Source of the DNA: Diphasiastrum complanatum
Lineage: Eukaryota; Streptophyta; Lycopodiopsida; Lycopodiales; Lycopodiaceae
Direction: 5' to 3'
NCBI GenBank assembly: GCA_029204225.1
Contig: CM055100.1
Location: 28,410,649-28,474,648, forward strand
Length of the DNA stretch: 64,000 bases
Shown here: positions 45,631 through 56,660 of the stretch, piece by piece
How positions within the stretch are numbered: the stretch's first letter is position 1
Layout of the letters: each line of letters opens with the position of its first letter
The notes under the pieces: model-generated
Database searches by the model: none
What the model was told of the DNA's origin: nothing
The model's input: the letters and a program-made list of their open reading frames with translations, nothing else
Made by a program: the position numbers and the translations under genes

Positions 45631-46417
45631 TTACATTTACAAAATCATCTAAATCATGTTCTAGAACAGGAGGCGGGGAACTAATATTTGTGAGGGTAGG
45701 AGGAGACTGAGATTTTGAAGGAGGAGGAGATTTATTAGGAGAGGAATTTTTAGGAGGAGAAGATGGAGATTGAGATTTAGAAGAAGGAAGGAGACTAAGG
45801 AGGAGATTGTCTAGCAGATAGAATCTCATGCAGAGGAGATGGCTATGAAAATCCCTCGCTTTTATTAGGAGGGTCATGAGACCTCCTCTTCTTTGAAACA
45901 CTCCCGTTCTGTACTCGAAAAACAAGCCGGGATGTTTGAGATTGCTTTCATTTTCTTTTCTTTGCATCTTGTTTTGGAGGAGGGAAGGAGCTGGTCTAAA
46001 GCACTCTGCAAATTTGTCGTATGTGTCCCATAGCCTAAACACAATGTTGAAATCCTTGGGCATGATGGTCACCTTCTTAGCATGGACAGCTGCAACAATG
46101 ATATCTGAAAAAAATTTCACTTGGAAATCCTCATATGCAGTGTGCAGCGCCTCAATTGCCATTACAGTCCATCTCGCATCTGCAGATAGACTTCTTGTAA
46201 CCTGTCTGATGGATCTCTATATGTGAGCTTTCGGAATCAGAAGATTATTGGTCTTCTGTAGCCTCCAAATATCCTTCAGCCAGGGAGGGTCTCTTCGTCT
46301 GCCCTTTGGCCTAGGAGGAAGTGGTAGTGAATGAGGCAGTGGTGGTGCATTTTCCTAAGCCTCTCCTGTGATTGGTATTTCATTAGGGTGGATTCCTGTT
46401 GTTTGCTTAGGCGCCAT
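45605..46417 (-). pseudogene. highly divergent histone H3-fold gene with C-terminal extension
   Basis: One continuous frame runs from ATG 46,417 (MAPKQTTG..., compare the MARTKQTA start of H3) to the stop at 45,605, with two TAG codons. From WLKDIWRLQKTNNLLIPK onward it lines up with H3 without gaps: alpha-N (WLKDIWRLQKTNNLLI for ALREIRRYQKSTELLI), alpha-1, alpha-2 (AIEALHTAYEDFQVKFFSD) and the conserved VHAKKVTIMPKD before alpha-3. The second TAG falls where H3 has Gln, so CAG-to-TAG explains it. After alpha-3 the sequence leaves H3 and adds about 130 residues ending in a Pro/Ser-rich tail. Loop 1 lacks the insertion typical of CenH3. Replication H3 and H3.3 are far more conserved than this, so it is a fast-evolving variant, possibly of viral or transposon origin. 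The last bases overlap the truncated copia. Confidence 0.8.
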
Positions 46418-46424
46418 TACTATC

Positions 46425-48092
46425 CAATATCAGATCAACGCGCGAAAAAGGAGAACTCAAGATCAAAAGTCAGGTCGAGCGCGTCGAACCGATACCTGAA
46501 CTTAGACCAAACAGATACTTGAGAGCAGATGGGCGTGCGAAAGTAAAAGCGAAATGTAGGTAGGTTGCTTTGGGCACGCTGAATCGATACCGCATGGAAG
46601 TAGAGAACGATAAGGACTTTAAGCAAAAAAACTTTAAGCGTCGTCCATCTGTATATATAGTTTAAATCCGAAATGATTGCATACATGGTGGTTTGAAATT
46701 CTGAGGCTCGGATTACGCTGATGATTACTTCGAGATATTCAGAGGCTTGTCAATCAAATCCAATTAAATATCCATCCTTCATCAAAATGATTAGTCGATA
46801 TGGCTAATGACGACCACAATTAATTTCTACAAAAGTATGGTCACATCTACAATTTATTTATGAAATTGACAAGGTTATGCTATAAATATCTAACCATTTT
46901 TTATATCCAATCATTATAATTTCAAAAAATTCCAACGACCATTATTTCGTCCAATAGCGAATCAACGCACATATAGTGCATGTGTAAACCAGAGGGGCTA
47001 TTCTCGTGCGCTGAACAAATATTGGACGGTATATGAATGATGAGAGCTTGACTCGATAGATTTTTCTTAGCTTTGGACAGTATGAAAAGTCTACCGAATC
47101 AAGTTTTGATCATGCATAATGCCATCCAATAATTTTGACAATTTTCAAAAAACTTTTTTTCCTGCAATAGCGATTCGATGTGCGCAGTCTAAGTGGACAA
47201 ATGTTTTTTAAGCTTTGGATGTATGAGGAATCTCTCGAAGCAAGCTTTAATGATTCATAATGCATTCCAATAGCGAATCAATGCGCGTAGTCCAAGTTGA
47301 AATTTTTTTTTTTGGGACGGGCGTGCTGATTTGATATCCGATTCGCCATACCGGAGTATTTAATCAACGTGCGCCTATTTGATCTGTTCCTGTGAAGCAC
47401 TTGTCCTTTCGCGTGGAATTAATATCGGCTCTTTCAAAATGCTTTGCCTAATGAAAATGTTCTGAATGAACAATATCTCAAAAGAAAAAATTTCGTCTTT
47501 ACGGTGTTTAAATAGGGCAACAAACTGTAATAATTGCTCTCGTACATGTTTTTCAATGATGTCCATTTAATATCTGTTTATTATTTGTTTAATGATGATT
47601 CGGTGAGGCTAGTGATAGACTATTTAATGTTTTTAGACGCTAGTACAAATTTTAGAGTCAGGGCTAATGATGATTCGTAGAATCTAGTGATAGACTATTT
47701 AATGTATTTTGGTGTAGGTACAAATTTGTCTCACTCTAATTGGTGGATAAATATAGGTTGTGCTCCTCAATTTATTATTTGACACATGTATGGCTGTGAT
47801 CAACAGGAATAGGCTATAAATATGGGCACCACTTTCCATATTTCGATTCCGTGATCTTTTATTCTGAACTCTCTCGTCATTTTGTTTTCTTTCTTTCTCA
47901 CGATATCGAATCGATGCATGCCTTCACATACAGTGCACGATTGGATTCATTCAGGCGCGCTGAAACGATATCAGCCTCTTCTGACATGTGCTTGCAAAAA
48001 ATTTTAGTCTCATCAAAATGATATCGGATCAACGCGCGTACTCTTGTTCACTCCTCGGCCGAAATCATTCAGTCGCGTTGAACCGATATCAG
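46425..48092. promoter_or_regulatory. divergent intergenic region with ~74 bp inverted repeats
   Basis: Six arm pairs are clear and one is degenerate. Arm A resembles GATATCGGATCAACGCGC and arm B GCGCGTCGAACCGATATC, its near reverse complement. Pairs span 46,425-46,498, about 46,511-46,591 (arm A weak), 46,951-47,027, 47,267-47,340, 47,354-47,428, 47,901-47,974 and 48,020-48,092. A lone arm A lies at 47,164. Pair length is 73-81 bp with a loop of about 35 bp. The best pair, 48,020-48,036 with 48,074-48,090, matches at 16 of 17 positions. The outermost copies lie 7 bp from each flanking ATG. They could be dimer binding sites, RNA hairpins in 5' leaders, or short mobile repeats. Confidence 0.75.
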
Positions 48093-48099
48093 ATTCAAT

Positions 48100-49632
48100 A
48101 TGGCTAGTTCCTCCATGTCCTCAAATAACAAACTTCTAGCTTTTTTGAGTGCCAGTGACATTCCATCTGAGAAGTTTTTTTCCAGTATTTTTTTTGCTCC
48201 CTTCAATATCGATAAGCTAGTTTATGTGAATCGCTATAATTTAATTTCTCTTCTTGATAATTTCTCTCAGATTATTAGTACTCCTATTCTGGATATAGAT
48301 AGTTTTTGTTTTGTTCATTTTCAAGACCTTGTGCATTTCCAACCATCCTCTAAGCATAAACACAATAGAAAGTACTCTAATCTGCATGACCATTTCAAAA
48401 GAAATATCTATTGTGGTATCCATGAAAGAATATGTCGTCTTCTAATCAAAGGAATGGCTTTTTTCTTTTACATATCTGCTGAAATTCCAGATGATGAGTC
48501 TGTTGAATCTTCTACCATTCCATTGATCGAAGCATCTGCATCTGCTCCAGTGTAGATGATGCAGATACTGATATTGGGGTTGAAGCTGAAGCATCTATGG
48601 CTTTAGATTATAAAAAAATTCTCCCTCGTTCTATAATCCTCTCTGATTCACTTCCATCTGCATCTCCTATTAATCTATTAACTCTACTCGATGTTCCCTT
48701 ATATTTTATAAATAATGAGAGTTATATTCCATTTAATGATATAGAAGATGTTTTAAATTTGAGAGAGGATAAAATCCTCCTGACTTTTGCACAAAATTTA
48801 TCAGAATTTTCTGACATTGTTGATTACACATATGATGACCTTGAAAGTGAGATAGATTATGATAAAGATGACAATTGAAAATCTGGCAATGAGGCCTTGG
48901 AGGCCATGATTGAAAAATCTAAAGCCTATGAAAAAACTTTGCCTACAGAGGAGGAATTTTGGAATTCCAAAAGAAATATCCCCCAAGGACTCGATATATC
49001 CCCTCCGAAAATGTAGAGGCCATTGGAGGACATGACAATAGCAGAGCAAACGTCGTTGAATATGATGATTATGATCTGGTACATAGATATTATATTGGTA
49101 TTGATATTGTTCAGTTTTCTTATTTCAAAAATTGTGTTAAAGTATGAGATTGCAGTGTTATGTATCATTATAAATTTATTTTCTTTACTCGTTTACAGGA
49201 TGCTATCGAAATAGATGCCTTTGGTATGAGACATGGAGGCGTCCGAGGTGTATCAGCCGGGAGAAAGGATGTGTCTCTATCTCATTATTTGAAAACTTTC
49301 AAAATAATGAAATTTGTATATACCATTCACCTTTTAATCCATATGCAACCACTGTCATTATGGCCATCAAATAATTATCCATTTGTTTAGGAGGCCATAA
49401 GTACGCAAGAGGAACATATAAAATATTTTTTGTGAGGGATTTGGCAATTAAAATACTGGGTTATACTCCCAATGAGACTACAAAAAGATCATCTACAATG
49501 GCCCTTTATTCGGGTTACATTGATATGAGCCAAAGGAAAAATTTAGAATTTTTGGATCCATATGAAAGGAGATTATTCCTTCATGACAATACCATCCGTC
49601 TAAATATTGAAGAGGATGATGATGATAATTAA
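48100..49632 (+). pseudogene. unrecognised gene, broken, acidic C-terminus
   Basis: From ATG 48,100 (MASSSMSSNNKLLAFLSASD) a 151-codon frame rich in Phe, Ile and His ends at 48,555. A second frame (48,597-48,878) continues with LLTLLDVPLYFINNESYIPF and an acidic stretch DIVDYTYDDLESEIDYDKDD. After a possible intron (acceptor TCGTTTACAG, near 49,198) DAFGMRHGGVRGVSAGRKDV is followed, in shifted frames, by IYHSPFNPYATTVIMAIK and FVRDLAIKILGYTPNETTKR, ending EEDDDDN at 49,632. I recognise no domain. Composition is consistent across the pieces, so they are probably one gene with frameshifts or introns. It diverges from the H3-like gene across the inverted-repeat region, which suggests a shared origin. 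Confidence 0.45.
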
Positions 49633-49784
49633 ACAATTCTTTGTAATAGATTTTTGATATATTACAAGGATCTCTCTTTTGTTATGAATTCGAATGCCTT
49701 TCAAAAAATGATAACATTTGATGAGTTTTTAGCTTGATATCTAAATTGTGCCCTTCTATAAAAGCACTGAAAAAGTTGAATTGA

Positions 49785-50225
49785 ATATTTATTTCTTGAA
49801 TATATCTGAGAGTAAGTTTCTCAACCAAATTGCTTCCTTTGTAGCTTGAGAGACTGCGATATATTCTGATTCAGTGAAAGATAGAGCTATCAAAGATTGC
49901 TTGCAACTGTTCTAGGAAATTGGACTATTGTTGAGGAAGAATGTAAATCCAGATGTGGATTTACGAGTGTCTACATCTCCTGCCCAACTTGCATCTGTGT
50001 AACCAATGAGTAAATTGAGTTTGTCGTTGTCGACTGCTCTATAACAAATGCAAAAGTCCATAGTAGCTCAAAGATATCCCATGACTCTGATAAGAGCCTT
50101 CCAATGTGTTACACCAGGGTTAGTCATAAACTGATTGAGAGAGCTGACTGCAAAAGCTATGTCTGGCCTGGTACAGATCATGGCATACATAAGAGATCCT
50201 ATAATAGAATGGTCAGGATACTCAC
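49785..50225 (-). pseudogene. Ty1/copia RT end-RNase H fragment
   Basis: The minus strand reads SIIGSLMYAMICTRPDIAFA, THWKALIRVMGYL, GYTDASWAGDVDTRKSTSGF and LSFTESEYIAVSQATKEAIW with a few stops. These are the RT C-terminus and RNase H of a different copia lineage from those at 1.4 and 7 kb. The fragment abuts the gypsy pol remnant at 50,231. Confidence 0.88.
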
Positions 50226-50230
50226 TTGCT

Positions 50231-51693
50231 ATATCTCGTTAATAAAACTTGCAACACCGGGAAAATCACCAGATGGCTCCTTTTGTTGTTGGAATTTGAT
50301 TTTCGGATAGTAATTCGCAAGGGAAAACAACACTACATGGTAGATCATGTGTTACGAATCAAGGGAAAGGAGATTGCAACTCAACCCGACGATGAGGTGG
50401 CAGATGCTGCCTTGTTTTACGTGGATACAGTACCAGAATGGGCTGCCGACATTGTTGAATATCTAATGCGGGGCCAACCAGACAAATCACTACCAAAGGC
50501 GGAACAGCGAAAATTGATCTTGAAGACTAGACCTTATCAGCTGATTGTCGGCCAGTTGTACCGAAGAGGTCCAGACGGAATTCTTCGGCGGTGTATTCTT
50601 CCTCATAAGACCACCCAGATCATTTCGCTTTTACATGAAGGCATGGGTGGAGGTCATTTTGCATCTGACATTACAATTCGCAAGATCCTGCAATCAGGAT
50701 GTTGGTGGCCAACAATTCATAAAGACACGGAGGAATACTTGAAAAAGTGCAATGTGTGCCAAAGGGCAAGGAGACCAACGAGATTGAACTATGATCTACT
50801 GCACCCTGTCTTAGCCCAAGCACCGTTCGAAAAATGGGGATTGGATTATATTGGTCCAATTCACCCTGCAGCAAGGAGTTCCTGGGCTCGATACATAATC
50901 GTAGCCACAGACTACCTCACCAAATGGGTCGAAGCCAAGGCAGTAAGAGTAGTTGATGCTAGGACCACTACCAAGTTCCTTTATGAAAATACCATTGTGC
51001 GCTTTGGGTGCCCCGTTGGAACTAGTCAGTGATCGCAAAAGCCATTTCATCAACGAGACCATCAAGGTCCTGTTGAAGGAATTCTTTGTGATCCACAGAA
51101 CCAGTACACCTTATTATCCTCGTGGTAATGGGCAAGCAGAATCATCCAATAAGATCCTGTGTAGCGTGCTCCCGAAAACAGTTGAAGCTAGCAGATCAGA
51201 TTGGGAACACAAGTTGCATGCTGCACTGTGGGCATTCAGGACAACATATAAAGGGAGCACTGATCAAACACCCTTCTAATTGGTATATGGTCAGGATGCT
51301 GTGATGCCAGTAGAGTTTTTAGTTCCTTCATTAAGGATTGCCACTGCGCAACGTGTTAATGAGTCCAAATCTCTACAGCTATGCCATGAAGCTTTGCATA
51401 AACTCTGTGAAACAACACGCTTACTAGATGTGCATGCACTGGCAGCTGAAAAGGAAAGACGCAAGGCTTGGCATGATCGCAGATTACAAACGAAGTATCT
51501 TCGTTCAGGAGATCTAGTCCTGATGTATAAAACCAAGGCGATCAAGGGGAAGTTAAAATTCACGGGCGAAGATCCTTATAAGATCAAGGAAATTCTTAAT
51601 CATGGGGCCGTGAACTTAGAACAGCTTGATGGGACGCCCTTTGACACACCCATCAACGGTAGCCGGTTGCACAAGTACTGGCCACCACAGTAG
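50231..51693 (+). pseudogene. Ty3/gypsy RNase H end and integrase
   Basis: It begins in the RNase H tail (WLLLLLEFDFRIVIRKGKQH, YMVDHVLR), then the integrase finger (GGGHFASDITIRKILQSGCW, then CNVCQRARRP), first Asp (KWGLDYIGPI), second Asp after a frameshift near 51,020 (VSDRKSHF), and Glu (YPRGNGQAESSNK). One in-frame TAA at 51,277 interrupts TTYKGSTDQTPF/LVYGQDAVMPVEF. The C-terminal domain closes at RLHKYWPPQ before TAG. The wording (GLDYIGPI, GNGQAE, YGQDAVMPVE) is of Athila/Tat type, which fits the extra ORF downstream. Confidence 0.9.
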
Positions 51694-51844
51694 AGATTGG
51701 GGGTGGCACGTTACAAAAAGCTAATCTGCTCAGCCATCACCGCTAGATCTAAGGAGATCAAGCCAAATCAAGCTAAATCCATCAAGATTCAGCCAGATCT
51801 GGTAGGATCGGGAAAATCCATCAGAATCCAAGGAGGATCAAGAC

Positions 51845-52553
51845 CCTGATTTGAAAGTACTGTACTTTAGGACCATAAATGGATCTACAAAAGATCCACA
51901 AGAGTGATTGGATGCTTGCTTAACAATCTATCAAAAAACTAGACACAAAAAGTTGTCTAGATTGGCAATTTAACAAACAACAAGCATTAACAATCAAAAG
52001 CATTGATCAACATTGAAATCCGAGCCCACACGTGTGTACTACAAGCTGTAGTATGGCCTTAAACCTGAGAAACAAGTACAAATTGATTTGGTTTCATTTG
52101 GATCACAAAAACTCAATGTACATAGTGAACTAGCTTGAGATTGCCAATGAGCTCCAAAATTTTTCTATCTTCTCACTATGGGAGCTTGGAATACATAGCA
52201 AATTCGACTTCCTTCTTGAAGTTAGGTGGATTTCCAGCATGTAATAAGGAAGTTAACTCACCCTTCTTGCCCTAAAATGAAACCCTAGCCTAGATCCTAG
52301 AGTTATGCTTGGTAAGTAACTAGTTGGTCAAATTTTCACTTTAAACTTAAGTGTAGGTCCTATAAAGTAGGGATGACCACCAAATAGACATGACCAACTC
52401 TCTTGACTTGAACTAACCTACATTAGGATGGGTTTCCCATGTGACATCATGGCCTCACATGTGCGGGACCCACTTGTGTACACAATTTACACTATTCTAC
52501 ATGGTTTTTGATCAAGCTATATTTGCCAATTTTTGGCAATTCTTCACACCTGA
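51845..52553 (-). mobile_element. solo LTR with 5-bp target duplication
   Basis: The LTR 51,850-52,548 (699 bp) reads on the minus strand TGTGAAGAATTGCC... to ...GTACTTTCAAA. It is flanked by CCTGA at 51,845-51,849 and CCTGA at 52,549-52,553. It is homologous to the LTR at 23,685-24,354, which starts TGTGAGAAAGTGCC. The terminal CA has changed to AA. No internal region is present, so this is a solo LTR from recombination between the element's two LTRs. Confidence 0.85.
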
Positions 52554-53488
52554 TAGGGTCAAAAAGGAAGCAGATCATCAGATTGACTGAGGGATCTACA
52601 ACAAGAATCCATCAGAACTTCCAGAGCACTACCAACAGTCAAATCAATCCTGGATGAAGCTGATTACCAGTTTACAAAAGTAAAAAATCAGAAAATCTCG
52701 AGATCTCGTAAAAAAAAAAAAACACTCTGAAAGAGCACTTTTTTCATGATTTTTTGAGATCCCCTAAAAGATAGCTCTTGAAAATTGGACAGTCACCAGA
52801 TCTGACCTAGATTCATCCATTAAAATCTCTACGAGAGTTCCTGATGGAGGAATCATCATTTTTTAGTGTATGCGAGAGTTCCCAGAAGCAGAATTTTCAG
52901 AACCCTCGCAGAGCATCAAGATCAACTTACCAACTCTTGAAAGGTGCCTAAATGGAATTAGAGCAGTGAAATTAGCCTGCTTGCATGGTCTGATCTTGAA
53001 AATCTAATCACAAGAACAAGTTGTGCGAGAGATCACTTCCTGCGATAGTTGAACCCTTGCAGACAGCTAAATCCTCGCAAAACCTTCGCATAGCAGTCAA
53101 ATCAACTTTTGAACTCTGGCAGACTTCCCTGACGTCTTAGAATTTTGTGAAGAAGGTGTCTACCAAAATTTGGGTGGAACTAAACAAGGGAAAGTGAATT
53201 TCACCTAATATGCACTCTAAATTCTGCTATATAAGGGCTGAATTCAAGTCATTTGTCACCTTTGCTAGCGAAGCTCTGTCGAAATTTCCACTGAAAATAC
53301 CAGGTTTTCTGTTTTCAACCAAACTTCCTACCAGCTATCATCTGCTCATATCAAACACCGATCTGCGTTCTGAACTACAATCATTGTCATCCAGCACTAA
53401 TTATTCTCAGTTTTCTACTATTTCCTTCCATTTTTCACCGTTTTTTCTACTTTTCCGACTTTTTCGACCACTAATCATCATTGCTAAC
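52554..53488. other. non-coding region between gypsy pol and extra ORF
   Basis: It is the spacer between the Tat-type pol and the extra ORF. A weak frame open from 53,210 joins the ORF in phase, but the composition changes at 53,489, which I take as the start. A degenerate TCGCGAGAGTTC-type word recurs (52,830-53,090: GCGAGAGTTCC, CTCGCAGAG, GCGAGAGATC, CTCGCAAAAC). Confidence 0.4.
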
Positions 53489-56400
53489 ATGACTTCCTCA
53501 TCCTCTGAAGACTCTGGCGCCAAACAAGTGATCCAGCATGACATCCCCGAGGCCACGCAGATTTGGCCTCTACCCTCTAACACTTTGATCCAACCATGGC
53601 TGCAAACAGCCGCGCCCCTCCTTGAAGCAATGGGTTTTTACTCGGCGGTCTTCCATTCTGAGATTAACATGGGCCTCGCCCTTCACGCTTACGCCACCTG
53701 GGACGAGGACAAGGCTCGTTTCTACTTCCTATACCAAGGTACCACGTACAAGGTCAGGATTAATGCCGACTCGATGATCACCATTGGCATTATGTCCGGT
53801 GATCGTCAACCCATCTCCCATCTCCACGCCAAAGCTTTGATCAAACCATTCGTCACCCAAACCACACCAGAAATCCCCATCCAAACTAACAATGGTTACC
53901 TGATAGAAGCTATCACGGAACCCGTCATTCAGGCAGCTGCGCACCTGTTGAATAACTTTTTGGTTATTTCAACATTTCGCAAGGACAAAATCCAGTCTAT
54001 GCTATTGAGTCAGATAGTGAAATCCTTTCTGGAATTCCCTAACCCCTCCGTTGTGCCATACAACTGGCATAGCTTCCTTATTCAAGAACTAACAAACTCC
54101 ATCAAACCCAACAACCGTGAGCGAATCGCAGCAGGCCCCTTGTTGTGTAACTTTGCCTGTGCACTTCTCGAGACGAAAGTGCGCGGTTTCCAACGCTCAT
54201 CCCTCCTGTCTACCCTTGTGCCACATACTAACCTTTACCCACCATCTCAAACATCTACCTCATCCCAACCTGCAGTCATTAACACAACGGCCAGCAAACG
54301 AATGCGTGGCGCTGACTCTACATCCACATCTCCACCTGTTACCCGAAGACGTGTCTCCACTGCCGCACTAACCACTCCATCAATCACCGCCACTTCTTCT
54401 TCTATGCAACCCTCCACTCCAATTTCTGTTGTCGCTACCTCTCTTCCTATTTCATCCACATCTGTTTCTGTCTCCATCCCCGTGTCTTCTGTTGCTACCA
54501 CTCCTACTTCTCTTCCAGTGTCCGCTGCTCCATCCATCACCATCGCATCCTCCATTACTCCTGCCACCACCGTTGCTCCTCTCACATTCAACCCATCTGA
54601 TTTGCAACTGTCCCCCGACACTCTGGCATGGATGCAAGTTATCAATTTCTCACCCCCACGCCAGACACTTTCTGCTCCATCCTCATCTTCTTCCATACTC
54701 CACACCACCCTTCAGTTTCCCACTGTTCCTCCCATCCTCTCGTTCGGACAAATTGTCCTTGCCCCTGTTTCCACAGTTGTTTCTCACACCCAACCCGCTT
54801 CGCCAAAGGTTGTCGAGGGCAGCCAATCACTGTCTGATGACGCATTTGTACAAACAGTTTTTGTAGCATCACCAGATCGGACTGACCCTACCATCCCATA
54901 TGGCATCAGGACAAATGAAAACCTGATCGAAGACAATGACGACGGAATTCCACAAGTCGTCGGGGCCAATACAACACAAGCCCCTGCCAGTGCCAGTGTA
55001 CCAGTTGCTCTCACGGATCTAACGACGGCGTACCAAACCCTAGGAAAATACATCTTGGATGCGGTAGCAACCAAAGCTATTATGGAAAGCAGGGTACTAC
55101 AGTTGGCAACAAGTAATACACAACTGCGAGCAGACCTCACCAAGCTGCAGCAAGAGCTGATTCTGGCTCAGCAACACGAATAAGCAAGGCACCAGGAGAT
55201 TGCCAAGCTGCAGCAGGAGGAAGAGGGCCTAAACAAATATATTCAAAGCCTCTCCAAAGCGCTGACTGAGGCCTCCACAAAGGTGCGGGAGCTTCAAGCT
55301 GAAGCATCCCAATGGCTTGCCCCTATCCAGACGCAACTTACACTTTTGAAAGCAGAGAACACGCGCCTGGGGACGAAGGTTAAAGCCTTACAAGACGAGA
55401 AGCTCGTCTGGCTAGCTCAATCTGCACCGGACACAAGGCCGCTTTCCCAATCAGAGATGAATGTTCTACGGCGTCAGGTGCAGATTTATAGCCAAACCCT
55501 CAACAGCTACCAGGCGGAGTTCAATAAGTACCAGACAAGCGCAACGCAACAGCTCGCCCAGGCCAAGCAAGCCCTCAAGGCATGCCAGAAATACATGGAA
55601 ACGAAGGCACAGCCCACCCCCATGGTAATTTCATCGCCACCTAATTTTGACGCTGCACAGGCTACTACCAGCCAAGATCAGAGCCAGCACGCAGCAGGGG
55701 GATTTCAACCAGATCAAGGGTCCAAAGGCCACGACCAAGGGCAGACAGATGCGGCCGCTGAGACGCGCGACCAGAGACAAGACGCAACCACCAGCCAGGG
55801 CCAAGCAACCTCATCCAGAGGTGCATGAACGATATCTGCCAACCGGGCTTTCCGAAGACTGAAATCCGTGGAGGAGAACATCAATGAATTTTTATCCAAA
55901 TATCCCCACGAGTCATCAAGAGGCGGCTGGCAGATATCATTCTCAGCTCAGACCATCAAGGGAAAAGAACTGCAAGCCTTACCGGCCCTCCAAACACAAC
56001 CGGAGTGGCGACAACAGTTATTTGAGAGAGACCCTACAGCCATCAGGGCTTACGTGATGAGTCCGCAACAGTTACGGGTGAACGTGCATTTCCTGCCATG
56101 TCCAAGAAGATCCAAATGGGCGGAATGCGACACTCCTCTGGACCAGATCACACTCAACAATTTCAACTGGACAATCATCAAATCCGAATATGGGTGGACA
56201 ACGGATGTAGACGTCAGAAGGGCTCTCTCCGCATTCGCCAGTCATTACATCAACTGCCCTGATCCCACAGTCCGTGCGGCAGCCACTTACGCCCGGGACT
56301 TGGAATATCTAATGGGCATTGAAACAAAATGAGATGATTTCCTTCCCTCCAGATTTTTTGATCCAAATAATGTGCTCGCTTCCGACAAAGTCGAAGACCA

Positions 56401-56614
56401 GCTGCCAGTCGCTCACATATATTGCCGAGCTGCATTCCTTGGAGATTCCTGGACGAAATGATTCCAAGCATGGGTGGATCAGGAATGGCTGACAGGAGTT
56501 CACAAGTCCTTCCACACGCCAAAGGACTCGAAGAAACTGGACCGTCTCAACTTCATGGAAGATGTTACGGGATATTTCATCCACCAGAGGCGGTCCAAGA
56601 GAACGCTCTACTAA
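53489..56614 (+). pseudogene. Tat-type gypsy extra ORF, about 1,041 codons with four in-frame stops
   Basis: A single frame starts at MTSSSSEDSGAKQVIQHDIP and ends at TAA 56,612-56,614. It is interrupted only by TAA 55,181, TGA 55,826, TGA 56,330 and TGA 56,459. Residues 1-270 form a globular domain of plant mobile-domain-like character (TWDEDKARFYFLYQGTTYKV, FLIQELTNSI). A Ser/Thr/Pro-rich low-complexity stretch follows to about residue 480, then a long coiled coil (LRADLTKLQQELILAQQHE, QIYSQTLNSYQAEFNKYQ), then a second globular part (INEFLSKYPHESSRGGWQIS, EYGWTTDVDVRRALSAFA). It lies downstream of an Athila/Tat-type pol and just before an LTR, where Tat/Ogre elements carry extra ORFs. GC content is clearly higher than in the surroundings. 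The homologous fragment at 19,851-20,600 supports it as a repeated family. Confidence 0.8.
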
Positions 56615-56660
56615 ACCGGCAGAGTGCCGAGGGACCGGCACTACTTCAGGCCGTGGGTCT

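Noticed and set aside
45605-46417. H3-like frame as a centromeric CenH3
   Set aside because: The alignment to H3 is gapless and lacks the extra loop 1 residues of CenH3, and the long C-terminal extension is not a CenH3 feature.
46425-48092. The ~74 bp units as tRNA genes
   Set aside because: Length fits, but there are no A and B boxes, no 7 bp acceptor stem with T-arm, and the arms are 17-20 bp of direct complementarity.
46425-48092. The ~74 bp units as a CRISPR array
   Set aside because: Plant nuclear context, diverged inverted rather than direct repeats, irregular spacing between units, no cas genes.
54247-54708. Minus-strand 153-codon frame
   Set aside because: Shadow of the Ser/Thr/Pro-rich part of the plus-strand extra ORF; repetitive composition in antisense.
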